Of a stretch of 64,000 bases of DNA, positions 18,386 through 28,585 are shown in pieces. The first letter of the stretch is position 1. The number at the start of each line of letters is the position of its first letter. The translations under genes and the position numbers were made by a program. The stretch comes from Sphingobium yanoikuyae (GTDB lineage: Bacteria > Pseudomonadota > Alphaproteobacteria > Sphingomonadales > Sphingomonadaceae). The stretch is taken from assembly GCF_034424525.1 (NCBI RefSeq), contig NZ_CP139979.1:1178001-1242000 (forward strand). Direction: 5' to 3'. The notes beneath the pieces were generated by a model, which ran no database searches, was not told the DNA's origin, and saw only the letters and a list, made by a program, of their open reading frames with translations.

Positions 18386-20851
18386 ATGAATCTCAAGGGC
18401 GAGACGCAGCTTCCCAAGCCGGCACCCCGGCAGGTTGACCCGCAGATTCTGGCCCATGAGATTGTCGAGCGATTGACCTATCGCATCGGCAAGGATGCCA
18501 AGGCGGCCAAGCCGCATGACTGGCTGCATGCCGTCATCCTCTCGATCCGCGACCGGGTGATCGACGCCTGGATCGAGTCCACCCACAAGACCTATGAGGA
18601 ACAGGGGCGCCGGGTCTATTATCTGAGCCTGGAATTCCTGATCGGCCGGCTGATGCGCGATGCCGCGTCCAACATGGAAATGCTGGACGATTTGCAGGCG
18701 GCGCTCGACTCGCTGGGCGTCGACCTGGACCTGATCGCCGCGCTGGAGCCGGATGCGGCGCTGGGCAATGGCGGCCTGGGACGACTGGCTGCCTGCTTCA
18801 TGGAGAGCATGGCGACGGTCGACATCCCCGCCTATGGCTATGGCATCCGTTATGTGAACGGCATGTTCCGGCAGGAGATCAGCGACGGCTGGCAGGTGGA
18901 ACTGCCGGAAAACTGGCTGGCGCACGGCAACCCCTGGGAGTTCGAGCGGCGCGAGGCGAGTTACGAGGTCGGGTTCGGCGGGCGTGTCGATCCGGCCGAG
19001 TGCGAGAATTGCGGCCCCTATCAGATGAGCTGGCGCCCGGCCGAACGGGTGATCGCCACCCCCTATGACACGCCGATCGCGGGCTGGCGGGGCAAGCGGG
19101 TCAATACGCTGCGCCTGTGGGAGGCGCAGCCGATCGACCCGATCCTGCTCGACAAGTTCAATGCCGGCGACCATCTGGGCGCGCTGTCCGAAAGCAACCG
19201 GGCCGAGGCGCTGACCCGCGTCCTCTATCCTGCCGACAGTTCGCCGGCGGGGCAGGAATGGCGGCTGCGGCAGGAATATTTCTTCTCCTCCGCCTCGCTG
19301 CAGGACATTGTCCGGCGGCATATCCAATATTTCGGCGATGTCCGTACCCTGCCGGACAAGGCGGCGATCCAGCTCAACGATACCCATCCGGCGGTGTCGG
19401 TGGCGGAGCTGATGCGCATCCTGGTCGATGAGCATGGGCTGGATTTCGACGAGGGTTGGGACATTGTCCGCCGCACCTTCGGCTATACCAACCACACCTT
19501 GCTGCCCGAGGCGCTGGAAAGCTGGCCGGTGCCCTTGTTCGAGCGGCTGCTGCCCCGGCACATGCAGATCGTCTATGCCATCAACAGCCGCTTGTTGGGC
19601 GAGGCGCGCAAGTCCGGCCAGTTCGACGACCATGCGATCGGCACCATCTCGCTGATCGACGAGGGCGGCGAGCGGCGGGTGCGGATGGGCAATCTGGCCT
19701 TTGCCGGATCGCACAGCGTCAACGGCGTGTCGGCGCTGCATACCGACCTGATGAAGGTCACGGTCTTTGCCGACCTGCACAAGCTCTATCCCGCGCGGAT
19801 CAACAACAAGACCAACGGCGTCACCTTCCGCCGCTGGCTGATGCAGTGCAACCATGGCCTGTTCGAGTTGATCCGCGAGGCGATCGGCGACCGCTTCATG
19901 GACGATGCCGAGGCGCTGCGCGAGCTTGACAATTTCGCCGACGACACCGCCTTCCAGGAGCGGTTTCTGGCGGTGAAGCGCTTCAACAAGGTCGCGCTGG
20001 CCGACCTGCTGCGTAAGCGGATCAACGCCCGGATCGACGCCGACGCGCTGTTCGATATCCAGATCAAGCGCATCCATGAATATAAGCGGCAATTGCTCAA
20101 CATTATCGAGGCGGTGGCGCTCTATGACCAGATCCGTTCTCACCCCGAAAAGGACTGGGTGCCGCGGGTCAAGCTGTTCGGCGGCAAGGCAGCGCCCAGC
20201 TATCATAATGCCAAGCTGATCATAAAGCTGGCGGGCGACGTGGCCCGCGCGATCAATCATGATCCGTCGGTGCAGGGGCTGCTGAAGGTGCAGTTCGTGC
20301 CCAATTACAATGTCTCCATGGCCGAGATGATGATCCCGGCGGCGGATCTGAGCGAACAGATTTCGACCGCCGGCATGGAGGCGTCGGGCACCGGCAACAT
20401 GAAGTTCGCGGTCAACGGCGCGCTGACCATCGGCACGCTGGACGGTGCCAATGTCGAGATGCGCGATCATGTCGGCGAGGATAATATCGTGATCTTCGGC
20501 CTGACCGCGGCCGAGGTGAACCAGCGCCGGGCCGAGGGTTATAATCCGCGCGCGGTGATCGAACAGAGCCGGGAACTGGGGCAGGCGCTCAATGCCATTG
20601 CCAGTGGCGTCTTCTCGCCCGACGACCCCAATCGCTACAAGGATCTGATCCAGGGTATCTACGACCATGACTGGTTCATGGTGGCGGCCGATTTCGACAG
20701 CTATGCCGCCGCCCAGCGCCGGGTCGATGGCATCTGGCAGGATCAGGCATTGTGGGCGAAGAAGGCGATCCACAATGTCGCGCGCATGGGCTGGTTCTCG
20801 TCCGACCGGACGATCCGCGAATATGCAGCCGACATCTGGAACATGGGATGA
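18386..20851 (+). CDS. glgP: glycogen phosphorylase
   Basis: 821 residues, normal length. It releases glucose-1-phosphate from the ends of alpha-1,4-glucan. The pyridoxal-phosphate lysine is Lys673 in EASGTGNMKFAVNGALTIG. YYLSLEFLIGR, ALGNGGLGRLAACF and YNVSMAEMMIPAAD are classic phosphorylase blocks. It is the first gene of glgP-glgB-glgC-glgA-glgX, with glgB starting 39 bp after its stop. Its position first in the operon couples breakdown and synthesis. Confidence 0.97.
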   Translation: MNLKGETQLPKPAPRQVDPQILAHEIVERLTYRIGKDAKAAKPHDWLHAVILSIRDRVIDAWIESTHKTYEEQGRRVYYLSLEFLIGRLMRDAASNMEMLDDLQAALDSLGVDLDLIAALEPDAALGNGGLGRLAACFMESMATVDIPAYGYGIRYVNGMFRQEISDGWQVELPENWLAHGNPWEFERREASYEVGFGGRVDPAECENCGPYQMSWRPAERVIATPYDTPIAGWRGKRVNTLRLWEAQPIDPILLDKFNAGDHLGALSESNRAEALTRVLYPADSSPAGQEWRLRQEYFFSSASLQDIVRRHIQYFGDVRTLPDKAAIQLNDTHPAVSVAELMRILVDEHGLDFDEGWDIVRRTFGYTNHTLLPEALESWPVPLFERLLPRHMQIVYAINSRLLGEARKSGQFDDHAIGTISLIDEGGERRVRMGNLAFAGSHSVNGVSALHTDLMKVTVFADLHKLYPARINNKTNGVTFRRWLMQCNHGLFELIREAIGDRFMDDAEALRELDNFADDTAFQERFLAVKRFNKVALADLLRKRINARIDADALFDIQIKRIHEYKRQLLNIIEAVALYDQIRSHPEKDWVPRVKLFGGKAAPSYHNAKLIIKLAGDVARAINHDPSVQGLLKVQFVPNYNVSMAEMMIPAADLSEQISTAGMEASGTGNMKFAVNGALTIGTLDGANVEMRDHVGEDNIVIFGLTAAEVNQRRAEGYNPRAVIEQSRELGQALNAIASGVFSPDDPNRYKDLIQGIYDHDWFMVAADFDSYAAAQRRVDGIWQDQALWAKKAIHNVARMGWFSSDRTIREYAADIWNMG

Positions 20852-20890
20852 TAAGAATGGCCGCGATCGGCGGAGACGGGAGATAGGAGC

Positions 20891-23065
20891 GTGCTGACGC
20901 CGGAGCAGATCGACCGGCTGGTCGAAGGGCGGGATGCCGATCCCTTCGCGACGCTTGGCGTGCACCCGGCCGATCCTGACAGCGGCAAGACCGGCTTTAC
21001 CGCCTGCGTGCTGCTGCCCGACGCCGTCAGCGTCAGCGCGCAGACGCTGGATGGCAAGCCGGTCGGCGAACTGGCGCTGATCCACCCGGCCGGACTGTTC
21101 GAGGGCAAGGTCAAGATTCGCAAGCGCCAGCCGCTGCGCTATGAAGCGCAATATGCCGATGGCGGTACCTATGCGACGATCGACCCCTATGGCTTTGGCC
21201 CGGTGCTGGGGCCGATGGACGATTATTATTTCGCCGAAGGATCGCACAAGCGCCTGTTCGAGAAGCTGGGCGCGCATCCGATGGAGCATGAAGGGATTGC
21301 CGGCACTCATTTCGCGGTCTGGGCGCCCAATGCCCGGCGCGTGTCGGTGGTCGGCGACTTCAATCGCTGGGACGGGCGGCGCGGGGCGATGCGGCACCGA
21401 CAGGATGCGGGCGTATGGGAAATCTTCCTGCCCGAGGTCGGCATCGGCCAGCCCTACAAGTTCGAGATTGTCGGGCCGGACGGCGTGGTGCTGCCGCTCA
21501 AGGCTGATCCCTTCGCCTTTCGCTCGGAACTGCGCCCGTCGACCGCGTCGATCGTCAACGGTCCGCCTGCGCATATATGGGGCGATGCGAATCACCGCGA
21601 CTATTGGCAGAAGGCCGATGCGCGGCGCCAGCCCATCTCCATCTACGAGGTGCATGCCGGGTCATGGCAGCGCGACGGAAATGGCGATTTCCTGCACTGG
21701 GATGCGCTGGCCGAGCGGCTGATCCCCTATGTCGTCGGCATGGGTTTCACCCATATCGAGTTCCTGCCGATCAGCGAATTTCCCTATGATCCGAGCTGGG
21801 GCTACCAGACGCTGGGCCTTTATGCGCCGACCGCGCGCTTTGGCGATCCGGCGGGCTTTGCCCGCTTCGTCGATGGTGCGCACCGGGCGGGGATCGGCGT
21901 CCTTCTCGATTGGGTGCCGGCGCATTTTCCGACCGACGAGCATGGCCTTGCCCGGTTCGACGGCACCGCGCTTTATGAACATGCCGATCCGCGCAAGGGG
22001 TTCCAGCCGGACTGGAACACGGCGATCTACAATTTCGGCCGGCGCGAGGTCGCGGAATATCTGACCAACAATGCGCTCTTCTGGGCCGAACGCTATCATG
22101 TCGACGGGCTGCGGGTCGATGCGGTCGCGTCGATGCTCTATCTCGATTATTCGCGCAAGCCCGGCGAATGGATCCCCAATGACCATGGCGGACGGGAGAA
22201 TGTGGAGGCGGTCGCTTTCCTCCAGGGGATGAACAAGGCGCTCTATGCGGACTCGCCCGGCGTGATGACGATCGCCGAGGAATCGACCAGCTGGCCGCAG
22301 GTGTCTGCGCCGGTACATCAGGGTGGCCTTGGCTTCGGTTTCAAATGGAATATGGGCTTCATGCACGACACGCTGCGCTATCTGGCGCGCGAGCCGGTGC
22401 ATCGACAGCATCATCATGACGACATCACCTTCGGCCTGCTCTACGCCTTCAGCGAGAATTTCGTGCTGGCGCTGAGCCATGACGAGGTGGTGCATGGCAA
22501 ATCGTCGCTGCTGCACAAGATGGCGGGCGACGACTGGCAGAAATTCGCGACGCTGCGGGCTTATTATGCCTTCATGTGGGGCTATCCCGGCAAGAAGCTG
22601 CTGTTCATGGGACAGGAGTTTGCCCAGCGCGCCGAGTGGAGCGAGCAGCGGGCGCTCGACTGGAACCTGGTCGATCATGCGCCCCATCATGGCGTGCAGA
22701 TGCTGGTCGGCGACCTCAACCGCCTCTATCGCTCGCGGCCGGCGTTGCATGCGCGCGATTGCGAAGCGGAAGGGTTTGAATGGGTGCTGGTCGATGGCGC
22801 GGCGGACAGCGTCTTTGCCTGGCAGCGGCGGGCGCCCGGCCACAAGCCGATCGTCGTCATCAGCCATTTCACCCCGGTGCTGCGCCATGGCTATCGCATG
22901 CGGCTGCCCGTGGGCGGTCGCTGGCGCGAGATACTCAATAGCGATGCGTGTGAATATGGCGGCAGCGGCGCCGGCAATATGGGCGTGGTCGAGGCCGATG
23001 AGAGCGGATGGGCGAACATAACCATCCCGCCCTTCGGAACCTTGATGCTGGAACTGGACTATTGA
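20891..23065 (+). CDS. glgB: 1,4-alpha-glucan branching enzyme
   Basis: 724 residues from a GTG start preceded by AGGAG. An N-terminal extension and a CBM48 domain (GTHFAVWAPNARRVSVVGDFNRWDG) precede the GH13 barrel. The nucleophile is Asp410 (GLRVDAV) and the acid/base Glu463 (TIAEEST). It introduces alpha-1,6 branches into glycogen. The family and completeness are clear. Confidence 0.97.
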   Translation: MLTPEQIDRLVEGRDADPFATLGVHPADPDSGKTGFTACVLLPDAVSVSAQTLDGKPVGELALIHPAGLFEGKVKIRKRQPLRYEAQYADGGTYATIDPYGFGPVLGPMDDYYFAEGSHKRLFEKLGAHPMEHEGIAGTHFAVWAPNARRVSVVGDFNRWDGRRGAMRHRQDAGVWEIFLPEVGIGQPYKFEIVGPDGVVLPLKADPFAFRSELRPSTASIVNGPPAHIWGDANHRDYWQKADARRQPISIYEVHAGSWQRDGNGDFLHWDALAERLIPYVVGMGFTHIEFLPISEFPYDPSWGYQTLGLYAPTARFGDPAGFARFVDGAHRAGIGVLLDWVPAHFPTDEHGLARFDGTALYEHADPRKGFQPDWNTAIYNFGRREVAEYLTNNALFWAERYHVDGLRVDAVASMLYLDYSRKPGEWIPNDHGGRENVEAVAFLQGMNKALYADSPGVMTIAEESTSWPQVSAPVHQGGLGFGFKWNMGFMHDTLRYLAREPVHRQHHHDDITFGLLYAFSENFVLALSHDEVVHGKSSLLHKMAGDDWQKFATLRAYYAFMWGYPGKKLLFMGQEFAQRAEWSEQRALDWNLVDHAPHHGVQMLVGDLNRLYRSRPALHARDCEAEGFEWVLVDGAADSVFAWQRRAPGHKPIVVISHFTPVLRHGYRMRLPVGGRWREILNSDACEYGGSGAGNMGVVEADESGWANITIPPFGTLMLELDY

Positions 23066-23113
23066 TACCGAGGAACGCGTGCAGGCGGTCGCGGGCATGA
23101 GAGAGGAGCCCTA

Positions 23114-24373
23114 ATGCAACAACGCAATCAGCCGATCGCGCGCGACGCCATGGCCTATGTGCTGGCCGGCGGACGCGGCAGTCGCCTTGCCGAGCTGACC
23201 GATCGCCGGGCCAAGCCGGCGGTGCATTTCGGCGGCAAGGCGCGGATCATCGACTTTGCGCTGTCCAATGCGCTCAACAGCGGTATCCGCCGCATCGGCG
23301 TGGCGACCCAGTATAAGGCCCATTCGCTGATCCGTCATTTGCAGCGCGGCTGGAACTTCCTGCGGCCCGAGCGCAACGAGAGCTTCGACATATTGCCCGC
23401 CAGCCAGCGTATCTCCGAAAGCCAATGGTATGAGGGCACGGCCGACGCGGTGTTCCAGAATATCGACATCATCGAAAGCTATGCGCCGGAATATATGGTT
23501 ATCCTGGCCGGCGATCATGTCTACAAGATGGACTATGAGCTGATGCTGCAACAGCATGTCGACAGTGGCGCAGACGTCACCGTCGGCTGTCTGGAGGTGC
23601 CGCGCAAGGAAGCGGTCGGCTTTGGCGTGATGCATGTCGACGAGGCGGATGTGATCACCGCCTTTGTCGAAAAGCCCAAGGATCCGCCCGCCATTCCCGG
23701 CCAGCCCGACATGGCGCTGGCATCGATGGGCATTTATGTCTTCCGCACCCGCTTCCTGATCGAGCAATTGTTGCGCGACGCCGACGACAAGAACAGCAAG
23801 CGCGATTTCGGCGGTGACATCATCCCCTATATCGTCAAGCACGGGAAGGCGGTGGCGCATCGCTTTTCCAGCAGTTGCGTGCGGGCGGAAAGCGAGCTGG
23901 TGCCCTATTGGCGCGATGTCGGCACGATCGACGCCTATTGGCAGGCCAATATCGACCTGACCGACGTGGTGCCCAGCCTGGACCTTTACGACCGCAGCTG
24001 GCCGCTCTGGACCTATTCGGAGGTCACGCCGCCGGCCAAGTTCGTCCATAACGAGGATGGCCGGCGCGGATCGGCGACCAGTTCGCTGGTGGCGGGCGGC
24101 TGCATCGTGTCGGGCTCCTCGCTGCATCGCAGCCTGCTCTTTTCCGAGGTGCGCACCCACAGCTTCTCGTCCATTACAGAGAGCGTCATCATGCCCAATT
24201 GCGTGATCGGGCGGGGCGCGCGGCTGCACAAATGCGTGGTCGATTCCGGGATCAGCATCCCGCCGGGCCTGATCATCGGCGAAGACCCGGCCTTTGACGC
24301 GCAGCATTTCCGTCGCACCGACAGCGGCATATGCCTGGTGACGCAGCCGATGATCGATCGGCTGGTGGCCTGA
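23114..24373 (+). CDS. glgC: glucose-1-phosphate adenylyltransferase
   Basis: 419 residues. It makes ADP-glucose from ATP and glucose-1-phosphate, the committed step in glycogen synthesis. The nucleotide-binding loop is [21 protein letters not shown], and [15 protein letters not shown] is the sugar-phosphate site. The C-terminal left-handed beta-helix follows from about residue 300. The usual allosteric control (activators such as fructose-6-phosphate) is family knowledge and not visible in the sequence. Confidence 0.97.
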   Translation: MQQRNQPIARDAMAYVLAGGRGSRLAELTDRRAKPAVHFGGKARIIDFALSNALNSGIRRIGVATQYKAHSLIRHLQRGWNFLRPERNESFDILPASQRISESQWYEGTADAVFQNIDIIESYAPEYMVILAGDHVYKMDYELMLQQHVDSGADVTVGCLEVPRKEAVGFGVMHVDEADVITAFVEKPKDPPAIPGQPDMALASMGIYVFRTRFLIEQLLRDADDKNSKRDFGGDIIPYIVKHGKAVAHRFSSSCVRAESELVPYWRDVGTIDAYWQANIDLTDVVPSLDLYDRSWPLWTYSEVTPPAKFVHNEDGRRGSATSSLVAGGCIVSGSSLHRSLLFSEVRTHSFSSITESVIMPNCVIGRGARLHKCVVDSGISIPPGLIIGEDPAFDAQHFRRTDSGICLVTQPMIDRLVA

Positions 24374-24387
24374 AACGAAGGATGATG

Positions 24388-25833
24388 ATGAAGCTTCTGT
24401 CGGTTGCGTCCGAAATTTATCCGCTGATCAAGACCGGGGGGCTGGCCGATGTCGTCGGCGCGCTGCCCGGCGCGCTGGCCGGCCATGATGTCGAGACCCG
24501 GACGCTGGTGCCGGGCTATCCGTCGGTGCTGTCGAAGCTGGGCAAGGCCAAGGCGGTGCGTCGCTATGAAAAGCTGTTCGGCGCCCCGGCGACGGTGCTG
24601 GCGGGCAAGGTTGGTGACCTCGACCTGCTGGTGCTGGATGTGCCCGATTTCTTCGCGCGCGAAGGCGGGCCCTATGGCGACCATGGCGGCAATGACTGGG
24701 GCGACAATTGGCGGCGCTTTGCCGCGCTGGCGCGGGTCGGTGCGGACATTGCGGCGGAGGGCGTGAAGGGATGGGTGCCCGATATCGTCCATGTCCATGA
24801 CTGGCAGGCGGCGATGACGGCGGCCTATATGCGCTTTGGCCCGGCCCATGCCGTGCCGCGCATCGTCACCATCCATAATCTGGCCTTTCAGGGGCGGTTC
24901 GGGCCGGAGATTTTCGGCCAGCTGGGCCTGCCGCCGGAGGCATGGGGCATGGATGGCGTGGAATATTATGGCGGCACCGGCTTCCTGAAGGCGGGGCTGG
25001 TGTCGGCCGATGCGATCACCACGGTCAGCCCGACCTATGCCGAGGAAATCCGCTCGCCGGTGCATGGCATGGGTCTGGACGGGCTGATCAACGGGCGCAG
25101 CGACAAGCTGCACGGCATATTGAACGGCGTCGATACCGATATCTGGAACCCGGCCGAGGATGAACTGATCGCGCGGCGTTTCAGCGCGCGGGCGCTCAGC
25201 GGGCGGAGCGCCAATCGGCGCGCGCTGGAGAAGCGCTTTGGTTTGCAGCGCGACGAGGCGCCGATATTCGTCATCATCAGCCGCCTGACCTGGCAGAAGG
25301 GCATGGACCTGATGATGGGGGCAATCGACCATCTGGTCGGGCTGGGCGCGAAGCTGGCGGTGCTGGGATCGGGCGATCATGCGCTGGAGGGCGGCTTCCT
25401 GGCGGCGGCGGACCGGCATCGCGGTCGGGTGGGCGTGCAGATCGGCTATGACGAGCCGCTGTCGCATCTGTTGCAGGCGGGCGGCGACGCGATCCTGGTC
25501 CCGTCGCGGTTCGAGCCGTGCGGCCTGACCCAGCTTTATGGCCTGCGCTATGGCTGCGTGCCGGTGGTGGCGCGGGTCGGCGGCCTGGCGGACACGGTGA
25601 TCGATGCCAATGAGGCGGCGGTGAGCGCGGGCGTGGCGACCGGCATCCAGTTCGCCGGCGACGATCCGCTGGCGCTGCACGGCGCGATTGCGCGGACGGT
25701 GCGATTGCATGGTGAGCCGGAGGCCTGGCAGGCGATGCAGCGCGCGGGGATGCGCGCCGATTTCAGCTGGACGCACAGCGCTGCGCGCTATGCGGCCCTT
25801 TATCGCAGCCTGCTGGGGCGCGAAGCGGCATGA
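24388..25833 (+). CDS. glgA: glycogen synthase (ADP-glucose, GT5)
   Basis: 481 residues. Three ATG codons follow one another at 24382-24390; 24388 has the best spacing (five bases) to AAGGA. The ADP-glucose loop KTGGLADVVGALP is near residue 16, and the C-terminal catalytic ExxxxxG block is SRFEPCGLTQLYGLRYG. It extends alpha-1,4-glucan chains. Its stop overlaps the glgX start by four bases (ATGA). Confidence 0.96.
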   Translation: MKLLSVASEIYPLIKTGGLADVVGALPGALAGHDVETRTLVPGYPSVLSKLGKAKAVRRYEKLFGAPATVLAGKVGDLDLLVLDVPDFFAREGGPYGDHGGNDWGDNWRRFAALARVGADIAAEGVKGWVPDIVHVHDWQAAMTAAYMRFGPAHAVPRIVTIHNLAFQGRFGPEIFGQLGLPPEAWGMDGVEYYGGTGFLKAGLVSADAITTVSPTYAEEIRSPVHGMGLDGLINGRSDKLHGILNGVDTDIWNPAEDELIARRFSARALSGRSANRRALEKRFGLQRDEAPIFVIISRLTWQKGMDLMMGAIDHLVGLGAKLAVLGSGDHALEGGFLAAADRHRGRVGVQIGYDEPLSHLLQAGGDAILVPSRFEPCGLTQLYGLRYGCVPVVARVGGLADTVIDANEAAVSAGVATGIQFAGDDPLALHGAIARTVRLHGEPEAWQAMQRAGMRADFSWTHSAARYAALYRSLLGREAA

Positions 25834-27734
25834 GCGCGGACGGGTTCGGGCCGGTGATCGATGCCGGCGGAACCCGCTTTGCCGTCTGGGCGCCGGAGGC
25901 GACGCAGCTCTGGCTCTGCCTGTTCGACGCTGACGACCGGGAAACGCGCCTGCCGATGGCGCGGGGAGAGGGGGGCGTCTGGCAGGGCCATGCGTCGGGC
26001 GTCGGCGCGGGCGCGCGCTATGGCCTGCGCGCCGATGGCCCTTATGATCCCGATCATGGCCTATGGTTCGATCCCGACAAGCTGTTGCTCGATCCCTATG
26101 CGCCGGCGATCGACCGGGCCTTCGTCCATGACCCGATGCTGGCCGCGCCGCGCGGGCAGGGGGAGGATACGGCGCCGCTGATGCCCAAAGGGGTGGTGGC
26201 GCCGCGGCTGCCGGCCGTCGCGCCGGCGCCGCCGCGCTTCCAGCCGGGCGGGCTGATCTACGAATTGCAGGTGCGCAGCTTCTCGCTGTTGCATCCTGAC
26301 GTTCCCGAAGCGCAGCGCGGCACGATCGCCGCGCTGGCCCATCCGGTGGTGATCGACCATCTGCAGAAGCTGGGCGTCGGCGCGGTCGAACTGATGCCGA
26401 TCAACGCGTGGATCGATGAGCGGCATTTGCCGCCGCTCGGCCTGCGCAATGCCTGGGGTTATAATCCGGTCAGCTATTTCGCGCTCGATCCGCGACTGGC
26501 GCCCGGCGGCCTAACCGAACTGCGCGATACGGTGGCAGCGCTGCACGATGCGGGGATCGGCGTGATCATGGACATGGTCTATAATCATGACGGCGAAAGC
26601 GACAGGTTGGGGCCGACCTTGTCGCTGCGCGGCCTCGATGCCCGCGCCTATTTCCGGCACGAGGCGGACGGGCGGCTGATCAACGATACCGGCACCGGCA
26701 ACAGCGTGGATTGCAACCAGCCGATGGTGCGTCGGATGATCCTGGAATCACTACGCCATTTCGTGGTGCAGGCGGGGATCGACGGTTTTCGCTTCGATCT
26801 GGCGCCGGCGCTGGGGCGGTTGCCGGATGGGTTCGATCGCGACGCGCCGCTGCTGGCGGAGATGCGCGCCGATCCGGTGCTGGGCGACCGCATCCTGATC
26901 GCCGAGCCATGGGATATCGGGCCGGGCGGCTATCAACTGGGCCGGTTCGGGTTGCCCTGGCTGGAATGGAATGACCGCTATCGCGACGATATGCGGCGGT
27001 TCTGGCGGGGAGACGCCGGCACGATTGGTGCCTTTGCCACGCGACTGGCGGGATCGTCGGATTTGTTCGATGGCATCACCCGCAGCGTCAATTTCCTCGC
27101 CGCCCATGACGGCTTCACCCTAGCCGACTGCATCGCCTATGCGGAGAAGCATAACCTCGCCAATGGCGAGGACAATCGCGATGGCCATGGCGAGAATTTC
27201 AGCTGGAACAATGGCGTGGAGGGGGTGAGCGACGATCCGGCGGTGAACGCGGCGCGGCGGCGCGACATCAAGGCGCTGCTCTCCACCCTCTTCTGCTCGC
27301 GCGGGACGATCATGCTGACGGCGGGCGACGAATTCGGGCGCAGTCAGATGGGCAATAATAATGCCTATGCGCAGGATAATGGCATCAGCTGGATCGAGTG
27401 GGACGCGCGCGACCGGGAGATCGAGGCCCATGCCTTTGCGCTGGGGCAATGGCGGCGGCGTTGTGCCGATCTGACCGATGTGGCGCTGCTGGGCGAGGAC
27501 GATGTCGTCTGGCTGGACGAGGGCGGTCAGCCGCTGAGCGTCGCTCAATGGGAAGACCCCGCGCGGCGGCGGCTGGTGCTGCATTTCCGGGCGTCGGGCC
27601 TAAGCATGTGCATCAATGGCGCGGAGGGCGATTTTCTTTTCGATCTGCCCGGCGGTCCCCTGATGGTGCCGGGGCGCAGCGTGATGCCGCAACGCCGTAG
27701 CGTTATCCCGGAAGGCGCGGCCGCGCCCGATTGA
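25830..27734 (+). CDS. glgX: glycogen debranching enzyme
   Basis: 634 residues, GH13 family. CBM48 at the N-terminus (GTRFAVWAPEATQLWLCLFD) is followed by the barrel with nucleophile Asp323 (GFRFDLAPALGR) and acid/base Glu359 (LIAEPWDIG). It hydrolyses alpha-1,6 links in phosphorylase-limit dextrin, so it works with GlgP. It is slightly short compared with E. coli GlgX. It is the last gene of the operon; no clear terminator follows. Confidence 0.95.
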   Translation: MSADGFGPVIDAGGTRFAVWAPEATQLWLCLFDADDRETRLPMARGEGGVWQGHASGVGAGARYGLRADGPYDPDHGLWFDPDKLLLDPYAPAIDRAFVHDPMLAAPRGQGEDTAPLMPKGVVAPRLPAVAPAPPRFQPGGLIYELQVRSFSLLHPDVPEAQRGTIAALAHPVVIDHLQKLGVGAVELMPINAWIDERHLPPLGLRNAWGYNPVSYFALDPRLAPGGLTELRDTVAALHDAGIGVIMDMVYNHDGESDRLGPTLSLRGLDARAYFRHEADGRLINDTGTGNSVDCNQPMVRRMILESLRHFVVQAGIDGFRFDLAPALGRLPDGFDRDAPLLAEMRADPVLGDRILIAEPWDIGPGGYQLGRFGLPWLEWNDRYRDDMRRFWRGDAGTIGAFATRLAGSSDLFDGITRSVNFLAAHDGFTLADCIAYAEKHNLANGEDNRDGHGENFSWNNGVEGVSDDPAVNAARRRDIKALLSTLFCSRGTIMLTAGDEFGRSQMGNNNAYAQDNGISWIEWDARDREIEAHAFALGQWRRRCADLTDVALLGEDDVVWLDEGGQPLSVAQWEDPARRRLVLHFRASGLSMCINGAEGDFLFDLPGGPLMVPGRSVMPQRRSVIPEGAAAPD

Positions 27735-27830
27735 TGCGCGGCGATCCAGCCGTCATCCTGCCCGCCGATCGGGGGCTTCCTTCGCCCGCCAAAGCATGGC
27801 TAAGCAGGGGCAAAGGGAGCAGGACGACAG

Positions 27831-28463
27831 ATGACGGAAGCAGGATCGGCGGCAGGACCGGGAGCGGACGAGGAACGGGATCTGCTGGGCGGGCGCTGGC
27901 TGACGGGCGATACGCCCTATGGTGCGATGATCGACCGGTTGCGCGATTTTCTGGATCATGTCGCGGCGGCCAAGCTGGACGACGCTACGGCGCAGGCGCT
28001 GGACGCGGACCTGGCCGCCTGGACGCAGCGGCTGACGCCGATGGTGGCGGACGAGGCGCATCGCATGTTCGGCCGGGTGCGCGATGCGCCGGGTCATGGC
28101 CAGGTGTTCGCGCCGGCCTTCATCCCCGATCAGATGGGCGATGATTCGCTCCATGCCCGCGTCACCTTTGGCGCCTTCCATCTGGGCGCCAATTATGCCG
28201 CCCATGGCGGGGCGGTGGCTTTGCTGTTCGACGAGATATTGGGCCTGCCGGCGAATATGAGCGCGCAGCGCATGGCGCGCACCGCCTATCTGCACGTCAA
28301 TTATCGCGCGATCACGCCGATCGACAAGGAATTGCAGGTCAGCGCCTGGGTGACGAAGGTCGAGGGACGCAAGCGTTTCGTGCGCGGCGAACTGCGTTAC
28401 GGCGACCTGTTGTGCGCCGATGCCGAGGGGCTGTTCATCGAATTGCTGCCGCACCAGCAATAA
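27831..28463 (+). CDS. PaaI-like hotdog thioesterase
   Basis: 210 residues. The hotdog domain occupies about residues 95-205 (LHARVTFGAFHLGANYAAHGGAVALLFDEILGLPAN ... YLHVNYRAITPIDKELQVSAWV). The HGGAVALLFDE stretch is the usual active-site helix. The N-terminal ~90 residues are helical and have no recognised fold. It probably hydrolyses an acyl-CoA thioester of unknown identity. It lies about 100 bp after glgX on the same strand, with a terminator after it. Confidence 0.82.
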   Translation: MTEAGSAAGPGADEERDLLGGRWLTGDTPYGAMIDRLRDFLDHVAAAKLDDATAQALDADLAAWTQRLTPMVADEAHRMFGRVRDAPGHGQVFAPAFIPDQMGDDSLHARVTFGAFHLGANYAAHGGAVALLFDEILGLPANMSAQRMARTAYLHVNYRAITPIDKELQVSAWVTKVEGRKRFVRGELRYGDLLCADAEGLFIELLPHQQ

Positions 28464-28544
28464 GTCTGGAACCATCGCCGCATTGGCCCGTTCTGTTGCA
28501 TGAGGCCGCCGCACTTCCCCCCGCTCGGGCGGTCTCGCAGATCG

Positions 28545-28585
28545 GGCCCGTCGACATCCCCCCGTCGACGGGCCTTCTCTCTTTT
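28545..28585 (+). terminator. intrinsic terminator of the hotdog gene
   Basis: GGCCCGTCGAC pairs perfectly with GTCGACGGGCC (11 bp) around an eight-base loop, followed by a T-rich tail (TTCTCTCTTTT). Confidence 0.85.

Noticed and set aside
18365..21655. A 1096-residue open frame on the minus strand opposite glgP and glgB
   Set aside because: It is antisense to two certain genes and rich in His, Arg and Gln as expected for reverse-frame reading of GC-rich codons. No domain is recognisable.
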